DNA from: Christensenella sp036660175
GTDB lineage: Bacteria > Bacillota > Clostridia > Christensenellales > Christensenellaceae
Reading direction: 5' to 3'
Length of the DNA: 32,594 nucleotides
Assembly: GCA_036660175.1 (NCBI GenBank)
Contig: JAVXBD010000011.1
Coordinates: 1-32,594 of the forward strand
Position 1 is the first letter of the stretch. Each line of letters starts with the position of its first letter. A model generated the notes under the pieces. The model was not told the DNA's origin, did no database searches, and was given only the letters and a program-made list of their open reading frames with translations. Positions 1 through 7,637 of this stretch are shown here, in pieces. Made by a program: the position numbers and the translations under genes.

Positions 1-51
1 AGGCATAGAAATTAATAAATACCGCAATCGGCTTTCGTATTCTTTTGTCAT
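1..51 (-). CDS. 5' end of an unidentified gene (17 codons visible)
   Basis: An ATG at 49-51 (minus strand) is preceded by AGGAGGA at a spacing of about 9 nt, an excellent ribosome binding site that overlaps the stop codon of the anti-sigma-like gene. The visible protein begins MTKEYESRLRYLLISMP and runs off the window edge. Seventeen residues are too few to assign a family. The tight spacing shows it is the third gene of the nucleotidase operon. In many operons a sigma factor partners an anti-sigma gene, but nothing visible here supports calling this one a sigma factor. Confidence 0.7.
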   Translation of the reverse strand, partial: MTKEYESRLRYLLISMP

Positions 52-65
52 AATCAAATGTCCTC

Positions 66-767
66 CTATTGATCTTGAAAAACAATTCTAAGTTCATTTA
101 TGGTTTGTACAGGTTGCATATCAAACTCCATCAGCAGTTTGTTTAATATTTCCATATCATAATCGGCTGAAATCGTAATGGCTAAGTCCTGCACTGTAAA
201 GTTAATTTTATATTCCTGTAATTTTTTGATAACCGCATCTATCTTTTGCGTTGTATATATAGTTGTTTCTTCCTGTGCATTATTTGCAGACGCACTTTCT
301 TCCTGCGCATTATTTGCAGCAACACTTTCTTCCTGCGCAATTGCAGCACGTGATACCGCTTTTTCCTGTTGCCGCACAGGTGTTGCTATCCCATCGTCTT
401 TAGCAGATATGCCTGCGCCATAAGCCACCGCTTGCTGCACAGCCTCGCCATGTGGCTGCATATTGTTTTGCACAACTGCACCCACCACAAAAAGTGTACA
501 CAACACCGCCGCACAAGCAGGAATCAATACTTTATACGAAATCGTATGCCTCTTTTGTGTAGCAACTTTGTCCTGCCACCGTTTTGAAAAACCAGTTGGC
601 ACTGGTACATCTTTTTCATGAGCAAGTATCCGCACCATCATTTTTTCGGCTTCAAGCTCTTTTTTACACGTTTCGCACTGTGCAATGTGTGCCAAAAAAT
701 CTTGGTGGTCACCGCTCTCGTCATCTAAAAATGCTCTTATATACTTTTTACATTGTTTACACGTCAT
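66..767 (-). CDS. zinc-finger anti-sigma-factor-like membrane protein
   Basis: This is a protein of about 233 residues. The N-terminus has a putative anti-sigma zinc-binding module: Cys3, Cys6, then His27-x3-Cys31-x2-Cys34, as in the zf-HC2 family. One transmembrane segment follows at about residues 79-99 (LIPACAAVLCTLFVVGAVV), then an extracytoplasmic linker with three NAQEE-type repeats, and a C-terminal domain of about 65 residues that I do not recognise. By family analogy the cytoplasmic finger would bind a sigma factor and the outer part would sense envelope signals. No sigma factor gene lies upstream; the preceding gene is the nucleotidase. The start is at 767 or 770 (two consecutive ATGs), with TGGAG just upstream. 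A longer reading to 809 lacks a proper ribosome binding site and adds residues not expected before the zinc finger. The function is inferred from architecture only. Confidence 0.7.
   Translation of the reverse strand: MTCKQCKKYIRAFLDDESGDHQDFLAHIAQCETCKKELEAEKMMVRILAHEKDVPVPTGFSKRWQDKVATQKRHTISYKVLIPACAAVLCTLFVVGAVVQNNMQPHGEAVQQAVAYGAGISAKDDGIATPVRQQEKAVSRAAIAQEESVAANNAQEESASANNAQEETTIYTTQKIDAVIKKLQEYKINFTVQDLAITISADYDMEILNKLLMEFDMQPVQTINELRIVFQDQ
266..355. repeat. three copies of a 30-bp in-frame tandem repeat
   Basis: The block beginning TTTCTTCCTG recurs at 266, 296 and 326, an exact 30-bp period. It encodes a ten-residue unit (AQEES-x-x-x-N-N type) in the outer linker of the anti-sigma-like protein. 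The first two copies are nearly identical; the third diverges in its second half. The repeat length keeps the reading frame, so copy-number changes would only lengthen or shorten the linker. Confidence 0.8.
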
Positions 768-832
768 CATTGCCACTCCACATAACTTTTCTGTATATAA
801 GACGTGCATTGCCTTAAAAAAGTTCCGTTTTT

Positions 833-2746
833 TTAAACTTTTTTATTCGCATTCTTTTTCTTTCTCTTTTTGATAACCAAAATAACGATGCCCACAATCA
901 CCACTATCATAACAATCAAAACCAAGTACACCAGCCTTGCAAATATCGTCAGATTGTAAAATATGTCGGTAATACCTTTGCCAAAAATTGATTTTTGATC
1001 TCGTGGCTGAAAATATTTTTCTGGAATTTGCGGAACACCATCTGCATTTTTTTCAAACGACTGCACATAATCCGAAAGCGCAACCCATTCTTTGATTTCT
1101 TTGCCATCTTTATCATGTAAAATGGCATTTTTCATGTCTGTAATCACATTACCATTTGCATCTTTTGGGGTAATTTTTAAAATACCGTAAGTTACATCTG
1201 TAATCATCGCCGCCATCTCGCCCAAGTATTGGCTGGACACAACCTTGTAAAGCTTATCTTCCTGTAAATCTTCAAATTCTCCGTTGGCATTTTTCACATC
1301 CACCGTCATTATTTTATTAAATATCAATCTATTTGGATTGTATTGATATTTCACTCCTGAGAAAAATAACTGTGCCTCATTCATAATCGGAAATACCGAA
1401 ACATCGACCTCGCACAATGAACGCAGCTCTTCCCCTGTAATATACATCTCTACAAGTGGATAGCCTGCCGTTTTGTCCGCACCCTGCCCAAGCGATAAAA
1501 TCTCATATAGTTTTGACTGTGTCACGTTCCCCTGCAAAATGCTGGAGCGTATCAGCCCAGAACTAATTCCAGCAACATCTGCCTGCATACCATTTTTTTC
1601 AAGTTCATATAAATACGCATCTGTAATCATATCAGCAAGACCAAACTCGCCGTAAGTTCTGCCGATTTCTTCTTGCGTTGTAAAATGATGAGGAGAATAT
1701 GCTGCAACATCATCATATTTGATACCTAATGTGTCTAAATACTCTGTTTGTACAAAGCCTTTATATTCGTTTATTTTTGCCAATACTTCGTCGTTTTGCG
1801 CAATGTTCTCATCAATCGGCACAAGTTCATAATTGGTTTGCTGTACACCTTCCTTTGTGACAGAAACATCAAGTACCCCTAAATTTTTTGTATAACACCC
1901 TGCCGATACAATCAATGTCTTGTTTTGCACAATTGGCTTTTCAAGTGTTGTATGCGAATGTCCACTGATGATAACATCAATACCTTCTACCGCCTTTGCA
2001 AGTAGCTGATCTTCCGATTTATCAGCATTCACGCTTGTTCCGCCATGCGAAAGACATAGGATAAGCTGAGCACCCTGCTCTTTTAATGCCGCAACACATC
2101 TTTTTGCCGCTGTTGTCGTATCTTCAAACTGAATTGGCTTCATTGTAGATGGAGAGCTCTGCGCATGCGCACCAAGCAGCCCAAACACGCCAATTTTTAT
2201 ACCATCTTTTTCAAATACTTCGTATTCTTTGCCGCCGTATTCCTCAAATGCTCTATTTAGATTCTGTGATACTTCGTCTTGCGGAAAAATAATATTAGCA
2301 CACAAAAGCTGTGGCATACCCTCTCCCTTTGCTGCATATAGAGCATCCGTCAAGCCCTCTGGCGAATAATCAAATTCATGATTTCCAAGAGTCACTGCAT
2401 CATATCCCATCATATCCAGCATTTTTAAATCAGGTGCATGTGTTTTATAAATAGCATTGAAAAATGTTCCCATTGAAAAATCGCCTGCATCTACAACAAT
2501 GGTCTTAGGTGTTTTTCGCTCGCTGATTGCGTTATAAAGTCTTGTATATCCACCAACATTTTTTACGCTTCCATCCGCTTGAAGCTCATCAAACGGTAGC
2601 ATATTTGAGTGCATATCGTGCGTAAATAAAATTCTCACGTCCTCATTTGATGGCGGAGTTTTTGCAAATGCAGGTACAAAAAAGCTAACAGACAGTATTA
2701 CACACAAGATTGTACATAAAAAAACACGCAAATATTTATTTTTCAT
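833..2746 (-). CDS. cell-surface 5'-nucleotidase / UshA-type metallophosphoesterase
   Basis: A protein of 637 residues that should hydrolyse extracellular nucleotides (5'-nucleotidase or 2',3'-cyclic phosphodiesterase activity) to release nucleosides and phosphate. It starts with a signal peptide (KNKYLRVFLCTILCVILSV). All calcineurin-like metallophosphatase motifs are present: THDMHSN (D-x-H), DAGDFS (GD), LGNHEFD (GNHE), LSHGG and SGHSH. A 5'-nucleotidase C-terminal domain follows. The C-terminus carries a hydrophobic segment (about 22 residues) and a Lys-rich tail, so the enzyme is probably anchored in the membrane facing outwards. An in-frame GTG at 2755 overlaps the AAAGGTG ribosome binding site; the ATG at 2744-2746 is better spaced and is chosen. 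The anti-sigma-like gene follows within about 65 nt of the stop. Substrate specificity cannot be read from sequence. Confidence 0.9.
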   Translation of the reverse strand: MKNKYLRVFLCTILCVILSVSFFVPAFAKTPPSNEDVRILFTHDMHSNMLPFDELQADGSVKNVGGYTRLYNAISERKTPKTIVVDAGDFSMGTFFNAIYKTHAPDLKMLDMMGYDAVTLGNHEFDYSPEGLTDALYAAKGEGMPQLLCANIIFPQDEVSQNLNRAFEEYGGKEYEVFEKDGIKIGVFGLLGAHAQSSPSTMKPIQFEDTTTAAKRCVAALKEQGAQLILCLSHGGTSVNADKSEDQLLAKAVEGIDVIISGHSHTTLEKPIVQNKTLIVSAGCYTKNLGVLDVSVTKEGVQQTNYELVPIDENIAQNDEVLAKINEYKGFVQTEYLDTLGIKYDDVAAYSPHHFTTQEEIGRTYGEFGLADMITDAYLYELEKNGMQADVAGISSGLIRSSILQGNVTQSKLYEILSLGQGADKTAGYPLVEMYITGEELRSLCEVDVSVFPIMNEAQLFFSGVKYQYNPNRLIFNKIMTVDVKNANGEFEDLQEDKLYKVVSSQYLGEMAAMITDVTYGILKITPKDANGNVITDMKNAILHDKDGKEIKEWVALSDYVQSFEKNADGVPQIPEKYFQPRDQKSIFGKGITDIFYNLTIFARLVYLVLIVMIVVIVGIVILVIKKRKKKNANKKV

Positions 2747-2800
2747 CGTATACACCTTTTTCTAAAAATTTAGATCTCGAATCATTTTATTGATAAGTAT

Positions 2801-2829
2801 AGTATAGGATAATCGGTTGGTTTTGTCAA
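2801..2829 (-). promoter_or_regulatory. sigma-70-type promoter of the nucleotidase operon
   Basis: On the minus strand a perfect TTGACA (2824-2829) and TATACT (2801-2806) are separated by exactly 17 bp. This is one of the strongest promoters in the window. It lies 55 bp upstream of the nucleotidase start. Confidence 0.85.
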
Positions 2830-2830
2830 A

Positions 2831-2917
2831 AATTATGACTTCTTTTTTCTAAAAAAGCCGCCTCTTGCCAGTAGACCAGCAAGGGACAGCCTTTATAGAA
2901 AAGAAGTTTTCATAATT
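2831..2917. repeat. long imperfect inverted repeat enclosing the nrdJ terminator
   Basis: The left arm (2831-2851) and right arm (2896-2917) are near-perfect inverted copies: both carry AATTATGA at the outer end and a TTCTTTTCTA-type run inside, with a 2-3 nt indel. The 44 bp between them form the intrinsic terminator of nrdJ. The whole element could fold into one hairpin of roughly 87 nt. It may simply be an extended terminator, or a small miniature inverted-repeat element inserted between two operons. No flanking target duplication is obvious. Confidence 0.6.
2851..2890 (-). terminator. intrinsic terminator of nrdJ
   Basis: On the minus strand the stem GCTGTC-C-CTTGC pairs with GCAAG-A-GGCGGC (two G-U pairs and one mismatch). 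It has a 10-nt loop and is followed at once by TTTTTT (2851-2856). It sits about 60 bp past the nrdJ stop codon. Confidence 0.8.
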
Positions 2918-2948
2918 TAAAACAAGCATTCATCACACGACAAAACCC

Positions 2949-5186
2949 TTACCCGCATTTTGAATATCCGCATGAACGGCAAATATTACAGCCGCCCTCA
3001 TGCTCTAATTTTTTTCCGCATTCTGGGCAAATGGTATCGTCTTTTTTGACAGGCGGCTCTACATCTTGAATAAACAGCGGTGCAATGTCTTTATCCTGCA
3101 TTTTTGCAACCGTCTGCAACACTCTGCCAATTGCATCAGGGCAAGACAATACCTTTACATCGCCTTTGCGCAGTGTTGAATGGCATCTAATGCCCCGTAG
3201 CTGCTCTACAATAGATTCCACATCAATTCCCGAGCGTAAGGCTGTAGAAATAAGCCTGCTTGTTGCCTCAGACTGTGATGGACATCCGCCAGCACGCCCT
3301 ACATTCGTAAACACTTCACAAATACCGTTTTCATCATAGTTGACGGTCACATACAGATTTCCGCAGCCAATCTTTACTTTTTGCGTGATTCCCTGTGTCA
3401 CTTCTGGTCTATCTCTTGGTGCTACCTTATTCATTGCATCTGCAATCTCTTCTTCTGTATCGCTTTGAACTTTATTGACTTTTCCAATATTTAAAACCTG
3501 TGCATCTCTTGAACCATCACGATAAATCGTCACGCCCTTTAACCCAAGCTCGTCGGCTAACTCATACACCCTGCGTACATCTTTTTTAGTCGCATCGCTG
3601 GGAAAATTCACAGTTTTAGAAACCGCATTGTCTGTATATTTTTGAAAAGCAGCCTGCATACGCACATGATATTCTGGTGTAATGTCATGCGCCGTCACAA
3701 AAACATCTTTGATGTCCTGTTGGATTTCGTCGATGTGTGCAATTGTCCCCTCTTGTGCGATTTTTGCCATTCGCTCTTTGGTGAAAAGTCCACGTTCTTT
3801 CATAACTTGTTCAAAATATGGATGTGTTTCAATCAATTCATCATTATCCATAACATTTCTGATGTAGGACAATCCAAAAATCGGTTCAATTCCAGAAGAA
3901 GCACTGCATATGATTGAAATTGTTCCTGTGGGAGCAATCGTTGTTACCGTTGCATTTCTTTGCGGATAAGATTGTTTTCCAAAAACGCTTTCTTCATATG
4001 CTGGAAATGTTCCACGTTTTTGTGCCAATTCTGCTGATGTTTCTCTTGCTGTATCTCTTAAAAGCTTCATTATTTTTTCGGCAAGATCAATCGCTTGTTG
4101 TGAATTATATGGAATTTTCAGCTTATATAAAATATCGGCAAAACCCATGAGTCCCAGTCCAATTTTACGGGTTGCAAGGCTCATTTCACGTATTTGCGGT
4201 AAGGGATAATTATTAACTGTAATGACATTATCCAAAAAATGCACCGCATCTTTGGTTGTTTGGCAAAACAACTCATAGTCAAATTCATATTTATCCGCTT
4301 TTTTTATCATGCAGGCATCTAAATTAATAGAGCCTAAATTACAGCTTTCAAAAGGCAACAATGGCTGTTCTCCGCATGGATTTGTGCTTTCCACTTCGCC
4401 AAGCTGCGGAACAGGATTATCTTTGTTAATTCTATCCAAAAACACAATGCCTGGTTCACCATTTTCCCATGCCATATTGATAATCAGCTGAAATACTTCA
4501 GGTGCATTTAACTTTTTTAATTCTTTTTTTGTATGTGGGTCAATCAACGCATACTCTCTATTTTCTTTGACAGCACGCATAAACTCTTCTGTAACACCAA
4601 CACTGATGTTAAAATTTGTGATTTCTGTGCTGTTTTTTTTGCATTGAATAAAATCCAAAATATCAGGATGGTCAATGCGCAAAATGCCCATATTAGCACC
4701 ACGTCTTGTTCCTCCCTGTTTAACTGCCTCAGTTGCCGCATTAAAGACTTTCATAAAGCTCACAGGGCCGCTTGCAACACCACCCGTAGAGTTTACAGCC
4801 GCACCTTGTCCACGCAGTCTTGTAAACGAAAATCCTGTACCGCCGCCGCTTTTGTGTATCAATGCAGCATTTTTTACCGCATCAAATATCTCCTCCATGC
4901 TATCCGCAACTGGAAGTACAAAACAAGCAGAAAGCTGGCCAAGTTCTCTTCCAGCATTCATCAGCGTTGGTGAATTTGGCATAAACCGCAGGCTTGACAT
5001 CATTTCATAAAAAACCATTTGGGTATTTTTCACGTCATCATCAGTCGCCTTGAATTCCTTATCCGCTGCTGCAATTGCTTTTGCTACTCTTTTGAATAAA
5101 TCCTGTGGGTTTTCTGCTGCTTTTCCATCTGCATCTTTTTTCAGATAACGCCTTTCAAGGACGGTTACCGCATTTTTACTTAACAT
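2949..5186 (-). CDS. nrdJ: adenosylcobalamin-dependent (class II) ribonucleoside-diphosphate reductase
   Basis: A 745-residue enzyme that reduces ribonucleotides to deoxyribonucleotides using a radical generated from coenzyme B12, so it works with or without oxygen. The radical-site motif NPCGE is at about residues 269-273 with catalytic Cys271. The redox cysteines are likely Cys88 (LSACFVLP) and Cys282 (FESCNLGSINL). The KSGGGTGFSF and PTGTIS motifs are also present. A TSCPD domain (GCGNLYVTVN, then GGCPSQSEATSRL) precedes a C-terminal zinc ribbon, CPECGKK then CNICRSCGYSKCG, whose last cysteines probably re-reduce the active site. The start is the ATG at 5184-5186, nine bases after AGGGGG; an upstream extension to 5273 has no ribosome binding site. 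No activase or small subunit gene is adjacent, as expected for class II. Two NrdR-like boxes lie upstream. Confidence 0.95.
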   Translation of the reverse strand: MLSKNAVTVLERRYLKKDADGKAAENPQDLFKRVAKAIAAADKEFKATDDDVKNTQMVFYEMMSSLRFMPNSPTLMNAGRELGQLSACFVLPVADSMEEIFDAVKNAALIHKSGGGTGFSFTRLRGQGAAVNSTGGVASGPVSFMKVFNAATEAVKQGGTRRGANMGILRIDHPDILDFIQCKKNSTEITNFNISVGVTEEFMRAVKENREYALIDPHTKKELKKLNAPEVFQLIINMAWENGEPGIVFLDRINKDNPVPQLGEVESTNPCGEQPLLPFESCNLGSINLDACMIKKADKYEFDYELFCQTTKDAVHFLDNVITVNNYPLPQIREMSLATRKIGLGLMGFADILYKLKIPYNSQQAIDLAEKIMKLLRDTARETSAELAQKRGTFPAYEESVFGKQSYPQRNATVTTIAPTGTISIICSASSGIEPIFGLSYIRNVMDNDELIETHPYFEQVMKERGLFTKERMAKIAQEGTIAHIDEIQQDIKDVFVTAHDITPEYHVRMQAAFQKYTDNAVSKTVNFPSDATKKDVRRVYELADELGLKGVTIYRDGSRDAQVLNIGKVNKVQSDTEEEIADAMNKVAPRDRPEVTQGITQKVKIGCGNLYVTVNYDENGICEVFTNVGRAGGCPSQSEATSRLISTALRSGIDVESIVEQLRGIRCHSTLRKGDVKVLSCPDAIGRVLQTVAKMQDKDIAPLFIQDVEPPVKKDDTICPECGKKLEHEGGCNICRSCGYSKCG

Positions 5187-5203
5187 GAATAAAATCCCCC
5201 TAA

Positions 5204-5251
5204 ATAGTACATTTTGTATTATAGTATTTCTTACAACACAATATATAGTAC
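5204..5251 (-). promoter_or_regulatory. nrdJ promoter with two candidate NrdR boxes
   Basis: The minus strand has a TATAAT (5218-5223) 31 bp before the nrdJ start; its -35 element is weak. The 16-mer at 5236-5251 (ACACAATATATAGTAC on plus) matches 14 of 16 positions of the NrdR box as I recall it (ACACWATATATWGTGT). A second site at 5204-5219 matches about 11 of 16. The centres are 32 bp apart, close to the three-helical-turn spacing known for paired NrdR boxes, and the two sites flank and cover the promoter. NrdR is a nucleotide-sensing repressor of reductase genes. Its own gene is not in this window. Confidence 0.6.
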
Positions 5252-5291
5252 AACAAGTGGAAAGTAAAAACAATAGTTATCTGAATTTTTT

Positions 5292-6065
5292 TTAAAGAAT
5301 TTTAAAGAATTTTTCAAAAACCGCAGTATCATCATTAGAAGAAAAAAATTTGACAGTGCCTTTATGAGTAGAATCAGATAAAATCGAGCTTTGCTGCAAA
5401 ACTTCTCTTACATGACGTGCCGTTCCATACATCCCGTCAAAGACTTCGCACGCTCCGCCGCACATTTTTTTAACAACATCTTTGATTTGGTCGCTAATAA
5501 AAGAATAGTGCGTACACCCAATGACAATTCCATCAATCTGTTGTCCACGCAAATGTTTAATTTTATCATATATATATGCCTTAATATGCGGGGTTTGCAG
5601 ATTCCCTTTTTCAACCAATTCGGCAAGATGTCCACATTCTATATTGATTATACCGTCCCCTGCACCAATTTTTTTTAGCAGTTCCCCATATCTTTTTTGC
5701 TGAAGAGTGGCAGGCGTGGCAAGCACCATAATGTTTTGATGGTATTTTTCAAATGCTGGTTTTACAGCAGGTTCTATGCTTACAATTGGAATATTATATT
5801 TTTTACGCATGGCCGCAACCGTAATACTTGTTGCGGTATTGCACGCTATCACAATCATCTTCACACCTTTTTGGTATAAAAAATCACCGCACCGCATAGA
5901 AAGCTCTTTGATTTGCTCTTCTGACTTTGTACCATAAGGAGTGTTTGCGCTGTCGCCATAATAAAGATAGTCTTCGTATGGAAGTGCTTTCACTGTTTCT
6001 TTTAAAACGCTGACACCGCCAACACCTGAATCAAAAAAACCAATAGGCAAATTATTTACACTCAC
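5292..6065 (-). CDS. murI: glutamate racemase
   Basis: Converts L-glutamate to D-glutamate for peptidoglycan synthesis in the cytoplasm. The family signatures are all present: FDSGVGG near the N-terminus, GDSANTPYG, ACNTAT with the first catalytic cysteine, and GCTHYS with the second. At about 257 residues it has normal length. The start is uncertain. The GTG at 6063-6065 follows an AAAGAGAG-like site and gives the usual short N-terminus before LPIGFFDSG. ATGs at 6095, 6110 and 6113 extend the protein by 10-16 residues but have no ribosome binding site. A promoter lies upstream at 6149-6177. It is transcribed towards nrdJ, which has its own promoter, and away from rpsT. Confidence 0.93.
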   Translation of the reverse strand: MSVNNLPIGFFDSGVGGVSVLKETVKALPYEDYLYYGDSANTPYGTKSEEQIKELSMRCGDFLYQKGVKMIVIACNTATSITVAAMRKKYNIPIVSIEPAVKPAFEKYHQNIMVLATPATLQQKRYGELLKKIGAGDGIINIECGHLAELVEKGNLQTPHIKAYIYDKIKHLRGQQIDGIVIGCTHYSFISDQIKDVVKKMCGGACEVFDGMYGTARHVREVLQQSSILSDSTHKGTVKFFSSNDDTAVFEKFFKIL

Positions 6066-6148
6066 TAAATTTTCTCTCTTTCGCTGATGAGCCATAATGA
6101 ATCGATTCATCATTTTTTAATTGTACCATGGCACAAAATATGTTTATA

Positions 6149-6177
6149 ATTATAGTACAATCTGATAGGTTAGTAAA
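6149..6177 (-). promoter_or_regulatory. murI promoter
   Basis: On the minus strand TTTACT (6172-6177) and TATAAT (6149-6154) are separated by 17 bp. The predicted transcript has about 77 nt before the GTG start. A 14-bp perfect palindrome, ATGAATCGATTCAT (6098-6111), lies within this leader. Confidence 0.7.
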
Positions 6178-6214
6178 GATTGGAATAAAATTAATGATAA
6201 TCTACAAAAAGAAC

Positions 6215-6243
6215 TTGCAAAGGACTGTTTTATATGATAAAAT
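6215..6243 (+). promoter_or_regulatory. rpsT promoter
   Basis: TTGCAA (6215-6220) and TAAAAT (6238-6243) are separated by 17 bp. The transcript would start near 6250, leaving a leader of about 33 nt. Confidence 0.7.
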
Positions 6244-6282
6244 ATCCTTTGTTGAATTTAAAAAACACGGGGGTGAATAGAA

Positions 6283-6549
6283 TTGCCAAATATTAAGTCA
6301 GCTAAGAAACGCGTAAAGGTTATTGCGAAAAAAACATTGCAAAACAAAATGATTAAGTCTGCTTTAAAAACAGATTTGAAAAAATTTGATGTTGCTGTTG
6401 CCGCAAATGACGCAAATGCAAATGAGCTTTATATCAAAGCTGTTAGCGCTGTCGATAAAGCCGCTTTAAAAGGTACAATCCATAAAAATAAAGCGAATCG
6501 TGCAAAAGCTCAATTGGCAAAAAAATTAAACAGCAAAATCGCTGAATAA
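6283..6549 (+). CDS. rpsT: 30S ribosomal protein S20
   Basis: An 88-residue, lysine- and alanine-rich protein that binds 16S rRNA in the small ribosomal subunit. It has the family's standard N-terminus PNIKSAKKRVK and the late motif GTIHKNKANRAKAQLAKK. The start codon is TTG (6283-6285), preceded by GGGGGTGA at a suitable distance; no ATG is available near the conserved N-terminus. It is the only complete gene on the plus strand and faces holA, an arrangement common in Firmicutes. It has its own promoter and terminator. A TTG start is also known for the E. coli gene, where it limits translation and helps autoregulation; whether that applies here is unknown. Confidence 0.97.
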   Translation: MPNIKSAKKRVKVIAKKTLQNKMIKSALKTDLKKFDVAVAANDANANELYIKAVSAVDKAALKGTIHKNKANRAKAQLAKKLNSKIAE

Positions 6550-6585
6550 TTTTTTGCGTCCCCTATCTAAATAGATCAATAGAAG

Positions 6586-6612
6586 GATCGATCTCACCCA
6601 TCGGTCTTTTTT
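6586..6612 (+). terminator. rpsT terminator
   Basis: GATCGAT (6586-6592) pairs with ATCGGTC (6600-6606, one G-U pair) around a 7-nt loop. TTTTTT follows at 6607-6612. Confidence 0.8.
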
Positions 6613-6625
6613 GTGTACCAAGCAT

Positions 6626-7627
6626 TTATTTGATATAAATATCAACCAACAGTGCAAATAAATCTGTTTTTAAAACAATCACACCTTGTTTTGCATCAAA
6701 ATCCATTTGTGCTAATTTTTTCATCGCACAGCGGAGTCTTTGCGCACTAAACATCTTACAGTTTTCTAATGCCTTACGTGCCACAAAATCCCTAACACCT
6801 GTAGCACTCATAACATGCGAGATGGTCTTTTGATCGGAAAACCGTGCATCTCTGCATGCACGTGCCACCATCATCTGTCGAAAATTGTTAGAAAGCAAGG
6901 TGATAAATCCAACAGGATTATTGTCTTCTTCCAATAGCTTCTCAATCAGCACATACGCTTTTTGTTTCTGACCTTTTACCATAAAATCATGAATTTGATA
7001 AACATTATAAAGCATGGATTTTACAGTATACTTTTCAATTTCTTTTTCAGAAATATCGCCCCTGCACACGCATGCCAGCTTTTGCAGCTCTGTATTAACA
7101 ATATTTAAATCAGCGTTTGCAATATCGCTTAAAATAACTGCATTTTTTTTAGAAATAGATAGATTTCTATTTTTTGCATAATGAATGATATAGTCAATAA
7201 TTTCGTTATCGCCAAGCGTACTGCATTCGATATACATTCCATTTTTCATCACAAATTTAACAAATGATTTTCTTTTGTCCACATTTCCTTTTTCCATAAT
7301 CACAAATACATTACATGCTGGCATATTTGCTGTTTCATAAGCTTTGCTTTGCTCTGCTGAGGCTGCCGTCGAAAGAATTTCTGTGCTTTTTATGATGACT
7401 GCACGCCGCTCATCCATAAAAGGCAATGTTTCAATAGAACGCAACACCTCTGCCATATCGGGTTTTTCCTCAAAAACAGATAGATTTAATTCAGGCATAG
7501 AAATAGCAAGCGTACTCAACAAAAGCTTGTACACGTACTGTTTTAAATATTCATCTTCACCGCAAATAATCACAAAATTGCTCAGTTTCCCAGTTTTTAG
7601 TTGTTTTACCGCATCGTTTGCATTCAT
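6626..7627 (-). CDS. holA: DNA polymerase III subunit delta
   Basis: A 333-residue protein, normal for the clamp-loader delta subunit that opens the beta sliding clamp during replication. The sequence is weakly conserved, as usual for the family. It shows the N-terminal pattern FVIICGEDEYLKQYVYKLL, the PFMDERRAVII segment and NNPVGFITLLSNNFRQM near the C-terminus. The gene lies 11 bp downstream of comEC and faces rpsT, the classic Firmicutes arrangement, which strengthens the assignment. The ATG at 7625-7627 is chosen; a TTG one codon earlier is possible. It is the last gene of the long operon that begins with the response regulator. Confidence 0.9.
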   Translation of the reverse strand: MNANDAVKQLKTGKLSNFVIICGEDEYLKQYVYKLLLSTLAISMPELNLSVFEEKPDMAEVLRSIETLPFMDERRAVIIKSTEILSTAASAEQSKAYETANMPACNVFVIMEKGNVDKRKSFVKFVMKNGMYIECSTLGDNEIIDYIIHYAKNRNLSISKKNAVILSDIANADLNIVNTELQKLACVCRGDISEKEIEKYTVKSMLYNVYQIHDFMVKGQKQKAYVLIEKLLEEDNNPVGFITLLSNNFRQMMVARACRDARFSDQKTISHVMSATGVRDFVARKALENCKMFSAQRLRCAMKKLAQMDFDAKQGVIVLKTDLFALLVDIYIK

Positions 7628-7637
7628 CAAATAATTC

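Noticed and set aside
1..51. Calling the left-edge gene an RNA polymerase sigma factor
   Set aside because: Only 17 residues are visible and they do not contain a sigma motif. Its position after an anti-sigma-like gene is not enough evidence.
4533..4973. 146-codon plus-strand frame inside nrdJ
   Set aside because: It is antisense to highly conserved nrdJ sequence, has no ribosome binding site, and its composition is that of a shadow frame.
5187..5290. Cobalamin riboswitch upstream of the B12-dependent reductase
   Set aside because: The whole upstream region is about 100 bp of AT-rich DNA with no B12-box-like conserved stems, too short for that riboswitch.
6098..6111. Palindrome ATGAATCGATTCAT as a terminator between murI and rpsT
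   Set aside because: It has no loop and only a poorly placed T-run, and it lies inside the predicted murI leader between divergent promoters. It is reported only as a leader feature.
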